The position numbers and the translations under genes were made by a program. 64,000 nt of DNA from Fennellomyces sp. T-0311 (lineage: Eukaryota; Mucoromycota; Mucoromycetes; Mucorales; Lichtheimiaceae): assembly GCA_025266875.1 (NCBI GenBank), contig JALLLT010000068.1, positions 62,001 to 126,000 on the forward strand, given 5' to 3'. Shown here in pieces: positions 1 through 12,035 of the stretch (position 1 is its first letter; each line of letters starts with the position of its first letter). The notes under the pieces are model-generated. The model saw only the letters and a program-made list of their open reading frames with translations. It did not search any database and was not told the DNA's origin.

Positions 1-1570
1 GCACGTCCGGATTGACAAGACGATCGCCATAATGTTTGATCAAGTCGTTGAATCGCTGTTCGAATTCGGGAACGGCAAGTACTTTGGCCATCAACGGGCG
101 TTTGATAATACCACCTGGAAATTTTCGCCAATCACCGTCCGTCAGATCAGATAATTTGACAAGGGATGTTGAGCCCAAGCTAAGATCAATATCGGATAGG
201 AGAAATGTGAAACGCGTAGAGTTGGCACCTTCTTGATAGACGTAGTAGTTGTCTGACATTGCTAAATATCCGTCGCCAAATCCCATCACCATTTCCAATG
301 CCATTCTATTTTCATACATGTTAGTTTAACTGATATGCTAATCTTTATCTGGCGCTACATACCCGCGCAACACGCTCTCCATATCAAAGTGCTTGTTCCA
401 CTCATTTACAGCCTCGATACCAGTGGTAGGTGCTTCCTTGATAAATTTGGTGAGAGCAATCAATGGCTTGTAGCTTGGTGCGCCAACGGATGGATCCTCC
501 TTGATTTTGTATTGACCCAGATTGTACTTCCATTCTTCCTCGCCTTCGTAATCTAGATCAGAGACACGATTACCCAAAATCGTGGACTTGAAGTTCGTGA
601 ATTTGCCCTGATAAAGATTTCCCTGGTCATAGTCTTTGTTTCCATCAGCGAATTCGTTGCGTAACCATGGGTTTTTAAAGTTCTCGATAAAGCCAAAAAG
701 ACCAAGAGGCTCGTTATTGACATAAAGTCTAATGTATACTCAATCAGTAACACGTGCCTCAAATAAACTTCAGTTTCTCTTTCTTTACCTGACATAAGAA
801 GAGAAAGTCGTAGGCACACCGGCAGCATACAGCATCTTGTAACCCAAATCCTCACGAATATACGAGGGGTCAGTGCCAAGCGAGCGAAGCTTGAGACGGC
901 GGTAACCATAGAGTGCACTCTTTTTGGGAATCTTGAGGTTGTACGAAACTTTGGCAGCTTCACGAGAAAATCGGCCAGAGATTTCGAATTCAACACCGGC
1001 AAAAGTTTGCACATCGTCGAGACTGTATGTTGTTTTGTTAACTTTCGTTTCAAAAATAGTTTTTTGTATATACTTTATATAAGTCACATTGGTGATGACT
1101 TGGATGTCCTCTTTGATTTTGTTGTGCATACGATCAATTTCATTTTGGGCACCGACAATGTGAATGGTGGCAATTTGGTTTCCTGGGTGCAGCTTGGACT
1201 GAATGCGATGAATCGAAGGCAATGGATCGAGTACTTGCGGGATCGGTTTAATCTCGTGTGTATTCTTCGATCGGTTGTAAAATTCATTAGGCGTTGAATC
1301 AGAGACCGGGCTACGAACAAATGGCTCGTGTTGAAGGACGGTGCTGGCTTCGTCTTTCTTTATCACCGCATAATAGTATCCCTTTTGTGGTGTGGGTGCC
1401 GATCCTGTATGAAGTATGGCGGATTCAGGTGTAACAATAAGAGGATAAACCTTGTCGTCAACCACAACAGCCATGGATGTGTCGGCATTGCTGATGGACG
1501 AGATGACTTTGTAAGTTGTCTGTCCCAGTACAAGGCCGAACAAGGATAAGTAAGTAACTACCAGAGACAA
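1..1570 (-). CDS. CotH kinase-like secreted/surface protein, partial (3' end beyond window edge)
   Basis: The product is a CotH-family protein (spore-coat CotH kinase fold), a family expanded in Mucorales, where some members are cell-surface proteins that contact host cells. The start at 1570 gives a hydrophobic N-terminus (MSLVVTYLSLFGLVLGQ) that looks like a signal peptide. I read exons 1570-1074, 1022-789, 728-about 350 and 305-1, all with GT..AG borders in phase. Family features are the YGYRRLKLRSL block, the DPSYIREDLGY block, LYVNNEPLGLFGF, and the acidic SDIDLSLG motif (near 200) in the position of the metal-binding residues of CotH kinases. Coding continues past base 1, so the C-terminus is missing. 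A similar gene follows at 3409-5483 in the same orientation, which points to tandem duplication. I see no stop or frameshift. Whether it acts as an adhesin or a protein kinase cannot be told from sequence. Confidence 0.85.
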
Positions 1571-3408
1571 TAGTTAATTGTGATGAATCAAAGAGACTAA
1601 CGTAACATACGGGATAGAAATGTTCGAATCATTGGATATGTTGATACGTGAGTGAGAAAGCGTCAATGTACAAATTTCTGTGTGTATATATAGTATCGTA
1701 TGGACGCTCAGGCCATCGATGCGCTAGTTTCTTTGCATGCATGCCGCGGTTGCGGACCAAAAAGTAAAGTTTTTCTTTTTATGAAAAGTAGGGATGATTC
1801 CCCTGTTGCCATTGCAATGTATCCTCTTTAAAAAATTGTTTCGCCGATTAACCCTGAAATATTTTTGACAGATGATTCGTATAACCCATGCCATACATTT
1901 TGAGTGAAAGCTAGCAACTTCAGGGTGGCATCGTATTCGATTCTATAATTAGGTCTCACGATAAGTACGTTGAGGTAATAAGCTGCACCTGAACGTGCAT
2001 AAAGCAAGCCAATTGGCCTACCTAATCATAATGATGCAAATAGAACATCAACTGCAAAATCGGATGAATTTCCATGTTAGTGTAACTAGGTTCATTATGG
2101 AGGTTAATATCATGTGGTTCCAATATTAAAACCTTTTGTGCATGCATACGAGCAATTTCTACCTGAACATGCTTGCATTCTATTGGTTCCACCGATCTCG
2201 ACCGGACATGTACACTATAACACATTGGTGGTACGACATTCGACTCCTTGAACAATGCTAACGTTAGAATATATTTTGATGCTACGGTAAAAGTAACCCC
2301 TTACCATGCTCGATTTATCGGAATAGATAGACGATGGAATCACCGACCATATTTAACAATCAGCTATATTAGATGTGCAGAAACCCTTGTTCTGCTGCAT
2401 AGTATCGGGCAGCGACATGGCTTGCATAAGAATATGGATGTGGCAACGTTAGCGCTGTGATCAAATTCTTGCCAAGAAGCGCAACATTGAAGGTTGCTTA
2501 CTGAAGTTTGACATATAGTTTGGATGTTTTCAAGTTCATTCATCCCTTCCCTCCCTTTCATCATACAACTTTGTTCAGATAGAAGGAGTTACTTAGGTTC
2601 GTTCTAACATGAAAACGACAAACTCGTGGCTTGGGTTGAAGTTAATATCAAAGAGGGGGAGTTGGAAGTAGGATACCAACAAAAAAATAAAGAATATGAA
2701 AACGTGAAAAACAGGTTTAGACCGACTATATGCTATCAACATCGCTACAATCATTTACTTGCTTGTTAATTATAGATTATGCGTACTTGACAAATCTCGG
2801 CAAAGTTGACATTTTCTTCAAATGATGTGCCTATCAGCAATCAAACTATCTTCCTGTTTGGCTGGAAGATTCAAGAATTAATAGATAGAGAGCAAGCATA
2901 CTGACGGTCATTACGATTGTCAGCAAGAGAGCTTTACTTTATTAAGGTGCGTATGGAATAGGTTTTATTCAACTGGCTGGATATCCTATCGCAATTACTA
3001 ACACAATGAAAATGTAGCGGTGTAAACCAACGGAAACGTTATAAATTGTTGGCCAATTGTTGGTTACTTTTAGTGTGTTATTGGCATTTTATTTGCAAAT
3101 ATGTAAAGTGACATACAATATTTATGCCTAGTTATGTAGGCGCTAACGATCACTTTCAGCGGGACTAAGTATCGAGTTCCTTGGATTGTCTTACATATGA
3201 CTATCTGTAAAGCGCGTTATAATATCGAAGCAATCAGAGAGTGGACGTTTACAAAAATTCTCATCAGTACACCAACGTAACTGATAATATCAAAACTTTA
3301 ACAACGTTTGGCATGGAAAGCTGCTTCAACAGTGTAACTGGTTGGAGTGAAGGATACGACTTTACCAGATACAAGGAATAATATTGTGTTCATAAAGTCA
3401 TTTTTTAT
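1571..3408. other. Intergenic, no gene seen
   Basis: This AT-rich stretch lies between the two CotH genes. The reading frames present are short (up to about 77 codons), without recognisable domains or supporting splice patterns. The part next to 1570 should hold the promoter of the first CotH gene, and the part next to 3409 the 3' end of the second. Confidence 0.6.
1683..1694 (-). promoter_or_regulatory. TATA-box-like sequence upstream of the first CotH gene
   Basis: Read on the minus strand, a CTATATATACAC tract lies about 115 bases upstream of the ATG at 1570. This is a plausible TATA element, but the surrounding DNA is AT-rich and chance matches are common. Confidence 0.3.
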
Positions 3409-5483
3409 TCACAGATTATAAAATCCTTGTACAGCTTCACTGCTTTTCCTTATGTACTCCTTAACACCCAATAGTGATATGTAACCAGTATCGCCTTCCA
3501 CTGCATTTGCAAAGGAAACGTTTTGATTTTCCAGACGGTCGCACCAATCAAGGATCATATTGAAGTCAGTTGGAAAGTTTCCGCTTAATTTGGCATCAAA
3601 CTCGTCATCCCCTTCGCCACTTCGTAACTTGAGTGAGTGACATAAGAGGAATGGGCCTGGATGAACACGAGGAAGGGAAAGATCCCATGCGACATCCTCA
3701 CTGATCATAGCCACGACATCATCTGCCGTTCGACCCATCAGGTCCGATGTGAAAAGCTTGGTTGCCATATCCTTCAGCAGCCGTTCGAATCGACTCTTGA
3801 ATTGCGGCACATACAAGACTTTCTGCATAAATTCGCGGTCACGGTAGCCAGGATACGTCTTATAATCTCCAGATAGCATATCAGAAAACTTGACTACGCT
3901 TTGCCCAAACGTACTATCCAGGTCTGATGGGATAAATATGAATTGTGTAGAGAACGGTCCCGTTTGGTACAAAAGATAATTGTTGGCCATCGTAATGTAT
4001 CCGTCCGTAAAGCCTGCCATGACCTCCACTGCCAGACTTTTATGATCATTAGCCAAAAGATAAAAGAAAAGGATCATATCAAAAAACGCACCTTCGAAGA
4101 ACACTTTCCATATTGAAACGGCGCTTCCAAGCTGCCACTGCACACGGTCCTCCCTGTGGAGGCGCATCGGCAATAAATTTTGTGAGTTGCACAAGTGGCG
4201 TATACGAAGGCTCCACCAAAGACGGATCGGCTTTGATTTTGTATTGACCTTGCTCATAATGCTTTTCAATTTCACCTTCGAGATTGCCATGGTATCGTAG
4301 GTCGGAAATATATGGCGTCCGATGCTGCATGGTATCTGAAGCTTTGGCTTGATACAAAATACCTTGTCGATACCAGCTTTTTCCATATCCAAATTCGGTA
4401 CGGATCCATGGGTCGCTGTAGGATTCGACGAGTCCGAATAACCCGATTGCTTGATTATTGATAAACACTCTAAATATTTGTTTTTTTTAGGCGCGACATC
4501 CCCCTTTTTTGTTTGTGTATCAAAAGTTTGTACCTCACATATGAGAAAGATGAGGTAGGTAATCCAACGGAATGCAATGTTCGATAAGCCATATTTTCGC
4601 GAATATACGATGGGTCGTTGTACAGCGAGCGTAGCTTTAATCGGCGGAATCCATACAGAGTTTGCTTTTCCTTTTCGCGAATTTTTAAGTCGTAGCTCAA
4701 CTTGGGCATCAATCGTGTGCTTCTTCCTGCGACTCTGAAAGTGACATGATCAAACTCTTGTACTTCGTTTGTACTATCAACTAACTATAAGAAAGCTGAC
4801 TCCATCAATGAGATGTAAGCAGAAGACATTACCTGATGTAAAACATCTTTGCCTTGACTTTGATTTTATCCATATTGTTCTTGTGCATCATATCGATTTC
4901 TCCTTGGTCTGCTACGATATGGACTGTTGCAATTTCATCTCCCACATGAGGCCCTGTGGGGATTCTTCGTATTACGGAAAGAGGCTTGTAAAGCTGTGGT
5001 AGCGGCGTCACAGGCCAAGAGTTTTGAGTGCGATTGTAAAAGTCATGAGTGGTAGCCTTGTGTCCTTTCAACACAGTTGGCTCTCGATCTGGATATCTCA
5101 CGAAAGGTTCGCGGTCAATCACGTTGGCTTCGTGGACATGGGCATAGTAGTAGCTGTCTTTTGCCAGCGGTGCGTTTCCACAGTGCAGTAAGTGTGACCT
5201 GGATACATGGTGTTTCAAAAGATGCATTTGATCGTCCACGAATACTGCCATGGATGTCTTTTTGTCTGCCACCAATGAAATGACACAGTACGATGGATGA
5301 CTGGATGAAATATCAATGACATCCTGTGCTTGGTATTCATAGTAAGGCGACGACCCTGCACAATTATGAAATCTGTACAGGCAATAGAAAACAGTTGCCA
5401 CTCCTACAGTTATAATAGATGTTAATGCGTAGAAATAATCGATGGGATAATTTTTACGCACCCAGTAAGAAAAAGCGAATCAT
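3409..5483 (-). CDS. CotH kinase-like protein, second tandem copy
   Basis: This is a CotH-family protein with the same blocks as its neighbour: TLYGFRRLKLRSL, DPSYIRENMAY, FINNQAIGLFGL, a QGQYKIKADPS segment and the acidic SDLDSTFG motif. I start it at 5483, where a 22-base first exon (MIRFFLLG) splices over a 57-base intron (5405-5461) into a hydrophobic stretch and then the lumenal-type domain. An alternative start at 5461 gives an equally hydrophobic N-terminus. At least three more introns follow, near 4740-4830, 4469-4535 and 4035-4090. The frame is open to the stop at 3409, ending SSEAVQGFYNL. Relative to the first copy the protein is clearly diverged, mainly in the N-terminal region and the loop after the YQ.K.. 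segment. A secreted or membrane-anchored surface role is inferred from the family. A first-intron position inside the signal/anchor segment is typical for such genes. Confidence 0.85.
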
Positions 5484-6374
5484 CTTAAAGGTAAAAGAGC
5501 GAGTGTTTGGCTTTTTAGTTTCATTTATAAGGATATATTTTGATTGATTCGTGACAATCTAGTAACAGCGAATGTTCTAAATGAAAGTCTTCAAACGGCG
5601 CCACATAGTGCCCGATATGAATTCCTGTTCTACGTAGCTGCAGAAACCCGAGTGTACTGAGACTTAGCAAGAATCTTCTCAAGGAATGATCATCTTTCTT
5701 GCTAGTGTGTAATAATGTGGCGTTTTCGGCCTCTCGTGACAAGAAGTTAGTGTTCGTATCAAAACTTGTACTTGAGGGCATGAAAAGCATTATGCTTTTT
5801 GATTTAAACTTGACATTGAGAGTTTTTTCGGCAATGTGCTCTACATAACGACTGAACTTGCCTATGTTGCTCTATTCACTCTGAAGTCTGTGTTCATGAT
5901 GCTTTCCACTGTGCACCATAAACAAAAATTCAGATTGCGACATAGTTTATCTTAATCGATGAATGCACTTTTCAAGCTGGTTAAAAACGCACAAATCCAT
6001 CACTTTGTTAACACAAACGATCATTGCCAAATCTAACGACATACATCAGCAATCTATTGCCTTGTCAACGAGACACTATGCCACATCTACTACGGTGACC
6101 GACCCGCGAGAAAATGGAAAGAGCTACACTGTGTGATGAAAAACCGCAACCTAATCCTTGTGCTACCCGACTACCCAAAGTTTTATTGAATAAGAAAGCA
6201 ACCAAACGACGACACTGTGAGAAACGTGCGGGGTAAAGCTTACGAACCTGAATGAATTTACGGCTCCGATCTGCCTTGCAAGTTTTTTCCCACGATGGAG
6301 TAAAAAGCAGTGTGAACGACAAACCATTTTCTCTTCCCCCCTTAACACCTTTCAACTACACATTTTTTTCACCC
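5484..6374. other. Divergent intergenic region between CotH copy 2 and MCCA
   Basis: This stretch probably holds both promoters, because the flanking genes are divergent. A minus-strand frame of 89 codons at 5521-5790 has no recognisable domain and lies in the upstream region of CotH copy 2. I do not call it a gene. Confidence 0.5.
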
Positions 6375-9022
6375 ATGTTCCAAACGCGGTTATGTAGGCA
6401 GTTTACGCTGCGCACCACCACATCGAAGCCTTTCAACGCGACCTTGCGATTGTATACCAGTAAATAATCCCCGCTCCCCAACCGCTTCCTCTTTTTCATA
6501 TGCTAAAAGCGTATGTTCATAGCTCGAAATCCGCTTTTTGAGAAGATCCTGATCGCGAATCGGTAAGATCGTGCATTGGTCAAGTTGGATTGCGTGTATT
6601 GATCGATGGATTTAGTGGTGAAATCGCGTGCCGTGTCATGCGCACCGCAAAGGATCTTGGTATCAAGACCGTTGCAGTGTATAGTGAACCGGATGCCAAC
6701 GCGCAACACGTGAAGATGGTAATGAGAAGGGTAAAAAAAAATAAGGAAGTAGGAATTGATTTTTTGGACTTTATAGGCAGATGAGGCATTTTTGATCGGC
6801 CCCGCAGCTTCGGCACAAAGCTATCTGAGTATGGACAAGATTTTGAATGTGGCCCGCTTGACCGGCGCTCAGGTAAAAAAGCGAAAAAGGAAAAGGAAGT
6901 CAAGCTAAAAAAAAAGTGATCCACAAAGGCCATTCATCCTGGCTATGGCTTCTTGTCCGAAAATGCAGAATTCGCAGACCGCGTCAAGGCGGAGAAGCTG
7001 GCGTTTATTGGTCCTTCGGGTGATGCTATGCGATCCATGGGTTCCAAGAGGTACGTCTAGTGAATTTTCAAATTTTGAAGGAAAGCTAAAAAAGGGAAAA
7101 AGTGAATCAAAGTACATTATGGAGGACGCCGGTGTCCCTGTAGTCCCTGGTTACCATGGTGAAAACCAAGATGTTGGATTCTTGAAGGAACAAGCGGAGA
7201 AGATTGGTTATCCCGTATTGATCAAGGCCGTCAAGGGTGGTGGTGGCAAGGGTATGCGTATTGTGCGGTCGCCAAGTGAGTTTGAGGAAATGCTGGAATC
7301 ATCCAAGCGCGAGTCCATCAAGTCTTTCGGTGACGACAAGGTGTTGGTTGAAAAGTACTTGGAGCGCCCCCGCCACGTCGAAGTGCAAGTGTTTGCTGAT
7401 CAGCACGACAACTGTGTTCACTTGTTTGAGCGCGACTGCTCTGTCCAGCGTCGCCATCAAAAGGTGATCGAAGAGGCTCCTGGTCCTGGATTGACCGAAG
7501 AGATCCGCCAGCAGTTGGGTGCCAAGGCTGTTGCTGCCGCCCGAGCCGTCGGTTACGAGAATGCAGGCACTGTCGAATTCATTATGGACAACGTGGATAA
7601 GAAGTTTTACTTTATGGAAATGAACACTCGTTTGCAGGTAAAACTGGGAGTAAAAAAAAATGTAAAAGAAAAAAAGGATTAACGAAAATTGACAGGTCGA
7701 GCATCCAGTGACAGAAATGGTCACAAACACCGATTTGGTTCATTGGCAATTGGAGGTAAGCGCGCACACACATACACAAGTAACCTTAAAAATAGTTATT
7801 AAAAATGATGTCATTAGGTTGCCGCGGGTAACCGATTGCCAATGCTGCAAGATGAACTGCAGCTGCGTGGACACGCATTTGAGGCGCGCATTTACGCTGA
7901 AAACCCTTCCAAGTAAGTCCAAAAACAGGCGGGTTCCAATATTTGTTTACTTAATACGGGTAAGCACAGCCACTTCCTTCCCGACACAGGCACTCTGTTT
8001 AGTGTTCGAACCCCACAAACATCACCGGATCTCCGTGTTGAGACAGGTTTCATCCAAGGCGATCAGATCAGCGTGCATTATGATCCCATGATTGCTAAAC
8101 TGGTTGTTCGTGGAGAGGATAGAAACGATGCTCTCCGTCGTTTCCGAAGAGCCCTTGAACAATATCAGGTAAGAATAAAATTGGACTTGTACAACACCAA
8201 ACAAAAAAAAAACTAAGAGATTATCAGATCGTTGGTCTGGAAACCAACATTGGGTTCGTGAAAACTGTCGCAGAACATCCCGAATTCATCAAGGGTGAAG
8301 TCGAGACTGGTTTCATTCAAGATTACGAAAAGGATCTTTTGAAGCCACCAGCTCCACCAAGCCCCGAAACGCTGGCTACAGCAGCCAACGCTATCCGATT
8401 GAGCGAGATTGCCAAGATCGAGGCTAATGCCAAGGACCCCTACAGCCCATGGTCTTCCCTGCATCAGACCCTGCGACTCAATATGAAGGATACTCGCACC
8501 GTATCATTTGTTGACCCCAAGAACGCTGATAAGAAGTACAATGTTGAAATCACTGCCGATCCCACGAGTGAGGCTGTGGATATCAAGGTTTTGGAAGGTG
8601 ACAATGTCATCAAGACATACACAAAGGTTGAAAGCCGATACGATGAACAAGGCGAGCTGGTCTCGAGCATCGACAGCAAACAGGTCAAGAGCAACGTCGT
8701 TGTTGCAGGCGATGAGGTCACAGTGTTCGATGGATACGGTCGCACGGAAGTGCAATTATCGACCCCGCCTTACGTGATTGCCAGCGCAAAGGGCGCTGAC
8801 AGCACCGGATCTGTCAAAACACCGATGCCATGCAAGATTTCTCAGGTGTTGGTGACACCCGGTCAGAAGATCGAGAAGGGTACCACCTTGATTGTTTTGG
8901 AGGCCATGAAGATGGAGCATGTTATCAAGGCCCCCATGACCGGCACCATTGGCGAGGTTCTCTACAGCGTGGGTGATCTCGTTGAAGAAAACAAGAGCTT
9001 AGTTACGTTCGCGGATGAATAG
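6375..9022 (+). CDS. MCCA: Methylcrotonyl-CoA carboxylase, biotin-containing alpha subunit, mitochondrial
   Basis: This biotin carboxylase subunit carboxylates 3-methylcrotonyl-CoA in mitochondrial leucine breakdown, working with a separate beta subunit not in this window. I read ten exons: 6375-6459, 6523-6562, 6616-6718, 6777-6872, 6929-7050, 7103-7637, 7696-7755, 7818-7912, 7970-8168 and 8228-9022. All have GT..AG borders and stay in phase, giving 709 residues, a normal length for this family. Residues 1-30 ([20 protein letters not shown]) are Arg-rich without acids, as in a mitochondrial presequence. The biotin carboxylase domain starts [19 protein letters not shown] and contains the ATP-grasp glycine loop [12 protein letters not shown] and the [13 protein letters not shown] signature. 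The C-terminal biotinyl domain carries EAMKMEH, with the biotin lysine near residue 673. Propionyl- or acetyl-CoA carboxylase subunits are less likely because of length and the C-terminal layout. Confidence 0.93.
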
Positions 9023-9423
9023 AATTAAAAAGATACAGCACTATATTTCTCACGACATCATTGGGTTTCTCACGTTCCCCTTGCATCGGATCTGTCCATC
9101 CGTGTTTAACAGACGGGAAGGGTTGCCTGGGGGGGGAGGGTATATACACATTGCGTGGGCGCATAAACATCGTGAGCAAAAGAGCCACGGTGATTGCGTG
9201 TTCTTGTTGGTAGGACCATCTTGATAAGATACAACAAACAAACTCACGGCTACCATTTAAATGTGGAGTGGCTTTCGCTCGTTTCCATAACCCACGCTGC
9301 TGCTGTACTTCTTTTTTTTCACGCTTCCTCTCGCTTGTTCTCTCTCTTTCTCTCCTGCAACCCCTTCTTTACGCTCAAAAGGAGTCCCTTAACACGACGT
9401 CCCCTAAAATTGGATCTCCAAGT
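9023..9423. other. Short intergenic region after MCCA
   Basis: This holds the probable MCCA 3' UTR and a G-run (9129-9138). Pyrimidine-rich DNA from about 9300 could be a promoter for the small zinc-knuckle frame or for the Sel1 gene. No RNA gene was recognised. Confidence 0.5.
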
Positions 9424-9549
9424 ATGCCATCTACGCCCTGTTCCTCGCCCGCCGACCCGTCGTGCGCAGCCACGGCGACATCGTGCGCTTTTTGCGGGAA
9501 GGCGGACCACATTGCCTGGAACTGCCCACAGCGACGCCTGCCTCGATAA
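9424..9549 (+). CDS. Possible zinc-knuckle (CCHC) microprotein
   Basis: A 41-codon frame ends with CAFCGKADHIAWNCP, an exact C-X2-C-X4-H-X4-C zinc knuckle of the type that binds single-stranded nucleic acid in retroviral-type Gag, CNBP and splicing proteins. An in-frame upstream ATG at 9268 would give 93 residues, but the extra part is Cys/Phe/Leu-rich and reads like translated pyrimidine-rich promoter DNA. The knuckle is too exact to dismiss. However, a short isolated CCHC can also be the remnant of a retroelement Gag, and no transcript evidence is available here. It lies between MCCA and the Sel1 gene on the same strand. Confidence 0.4.
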   Translation: MPSTPCSSPADPSCAATATSCAFCGKADHIAWNCPQRRLPR

Positions 9550-9912
9550 GCTGTCAAAATTATATGTACGCAACCCGGAAGCTGGGAGGCTATGGACCTA
9601 ATTAGAAATGCCTCCCCTTTACTATTATTATCATTAATTAACGTCGCCTGTGGTGAACTGAAACAATGCCCTGATTTCGTCAACCAATTATAGTAAATGA
9701 CAACAGGCCATTGGGATTCTTTGGTGTGTGAAATAAGGAGCAGCCTCACGGGCCCTTCATGGAAACAACACGGCCTCCTTTTTTCTTTTTCTTTTTACAA
9801 CCTGACCATGCCTCCTTCGTCTGTTTCTTTTTCTCACTTTCTACACCGTTCACGGCTTGTCTTCCTAAAGCTCAACAAACGGCCCGCCCAGTCATTCCCT
9901 CAATCGGCCACC

Positions 9913-12035
9913 ATGCAGAGCCCCGCCGCAACTCATTTGTTCAAACTTGCCAATCATTTTTTATTCGGTCGCAAAGGCTATAAGCAGCAGCCCTCGCTCG
10001 CAATAACTTATTATAAGGGCGCTGCCAATTTGGGCCATCCGCAAGCCCTCGGCGTTCTCGGCTTCTGCTACGAGTTCGGTCTGGGCGTCGAAAAGGACTT
10101 TAAGAAAAGCGAGCAGCTCTATCTCGATGCTGCCAAAAAGTACAATGACGGTCTGAGCATGGCCCGTCTTGCATTCCTGCGCAAGTACGGCCGCCCCCAT
10201 GTCAGCATTGACAGAGCAGAGGCGGAGGAATGGGCCGATCGCGTCAGACGACTTGGACAGGAGGCCATGCGCTGGATCGTCGAGGCCGCTACCCTAGACA
10301 ACGATGCCGCCGCACAATATGCGCTTGGCGTGTAAGTCTCTGCAGCTTCCCTTTCAAAAAAGTAAGAGGAAAACTCAACAACGATGAAAATAGTTCGTAT
10401 CATGATGGCATCGGCATGCCCAAAGATGAGCATGCGGCGTTCCGTTGGTACAAGGCCAGTGCAGATCAAGGAAACCCACGTGGTCAGGGGATTCTAGGTT
10501 ATTGCTATGGTGAAGGCTTTGGCGTTCCCAAGGACGAGGTCGAGGCCATGAAGTGGTATCGCCTCGCAGCAGCTCAGGGAGAAACCGTTGCCATCTACAA
10601 CGTCGGCTATTGCTACGAAGACGGCATCGGTGTTGATAAAGACGTCAAAGAAGCTGTCAAATGGTATCGCATTTCAGCAGAACAGGGCAATGCATTCGCA
10701 CAGAACTCGCTTGGCTACTGCTACGAAGACGGGATAGGAGTCGAGCAGGACCTCGAACAAGCCGCCATTTGGTATCAGCAGTCGGCCGAGCAAGGCTACC
10801 CGTGGGCAGAGTGCAACTTGGGCTACTGCTATCAAAATGGAATCGGTGTGGCCAAGAACGACACACTCGGCGCACACTGGTATCGTCGCGCTGCCGTTCA
10901 GGGTCACGCCCGTGCACAACACAACCTTGGGTATGCATTGGCAACGCTCTGCTACTGCGATCGGAACGCTCATCGATGATTCTACAGTTTTTGCTACCAA
11001 AATGGAATAGGGGTGGACCGCAACGAACAGGAAGCTGTCAAGTGGTACCGCCGCTCAGCTGAACGAGGCAACATTTTTGCCTATCACTCACTAGGGTAAC
11101 TATGCAGATCAGACAACTATCCGCACGCACGTCCTAAATCCAAATGTAGATATTGTTACCAAAACGGCATCGGCGTCACTGCCAACGAACAAGAAGCTGT
11201 CTTCTGGTACTATCTCAGTGCAGAAGAGAACCACGCACCTGCGCAGCTCTCTCTTGGATACTGTTTCAGAAATGGTATTGGTCTGCCCAAGAACGAACGT
11301 GAGGCTGTTAAATGGTTCCGACGGTCAGCGGAACAAGGCAACGCATTGGCACAAAACTCGCTTGGCTTTTGCTACGAGGAAGGTCTCGGGGTCAAGAAGG
11401 ATCCTGCGCGCGCAGTGTTCTGGTATCACAAATCTGCTCGCCAGAACAACCCTTGGGCCCAATGCAACCTTGGCTTCTGTAAGCATCGACATGTAACAAT
11501 ATGGTAGCCTCAATTCTAACTGAAGGCCTCGTATAGGTTACGCCAACGCAATAGGTGTCGAGAAAGACGATGCCAAAGCTGTTCACTGGTATCGACAGGC
11601 GGCTGCACAAAACCATGCTCGGGCAATGGATAAGCTCGGTGTCCATCTCCAAAATGGTGTCGGTGTCAGCAAGGATCTCGTGGCGGCGTTTGACATGTTC
11701 AGACGAGCAGCAGAACAAAAGCACGTATCGGCCGCTTTCCATCTTGCCAATTGCTACGAGAAAGGACTTGGATGTACTGTCGATTTACGGCAGGCCACTG
11801 TCTGGTTTGAGCGTGCAGCTTTTGGTAAGCTTCTTGTCCATCATTTTAGGGTTGTCTTTTCTTACCTGTATTCAAACGAATAGCTGGCTGTCGAAGCTCT
11901 CATGAGCGACTGCGTCGTCTGCTAGTGCGCGTATGCCTCACCAGCCCTGGTTCAGCATTATCGACAGGCATGATGAACGACGATGACCTTTTATGTTGCG
12001 GATTCATCAGCGGGCATGCTGCACCTGCTGCGTAA
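9913..12035 (+). CDS. Sel1-like repeat protein (about 13 repeats)
   Basis: The product is a solenoid built from about 13 Sel1-like repeats of 36 residues with the pattern LGYCYEDGIGV-KD-EAVKWYR-SAEQGN-AQ. Such proteins act as scaffolds, for example Skt5/Chs4 (chitin synthase activator) and Hrd3. I choose the ATG at 9913 because of its strong gccaccATG context; an in-frame ATG at 9808 is possible. Introns near 10332-10393, 10929-10986, 11094-11147, 11479-11537 and 11825-11883 restore one frame across the gene. Several sit exactly at the repeat boundary (..NLG|FCYQNG.., ..SLG|YCYQNG..), as expected from exon duplication. After the last repeat, splicing gives a tail beginning AGCRSSHERLRRLL and a stop at 12033-12035. 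There is no signal peptide or membrane anchor, so a cytosolic scaffold is more likely than an ER Hrd3. The partner is unknown. Confidence 0.85.
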
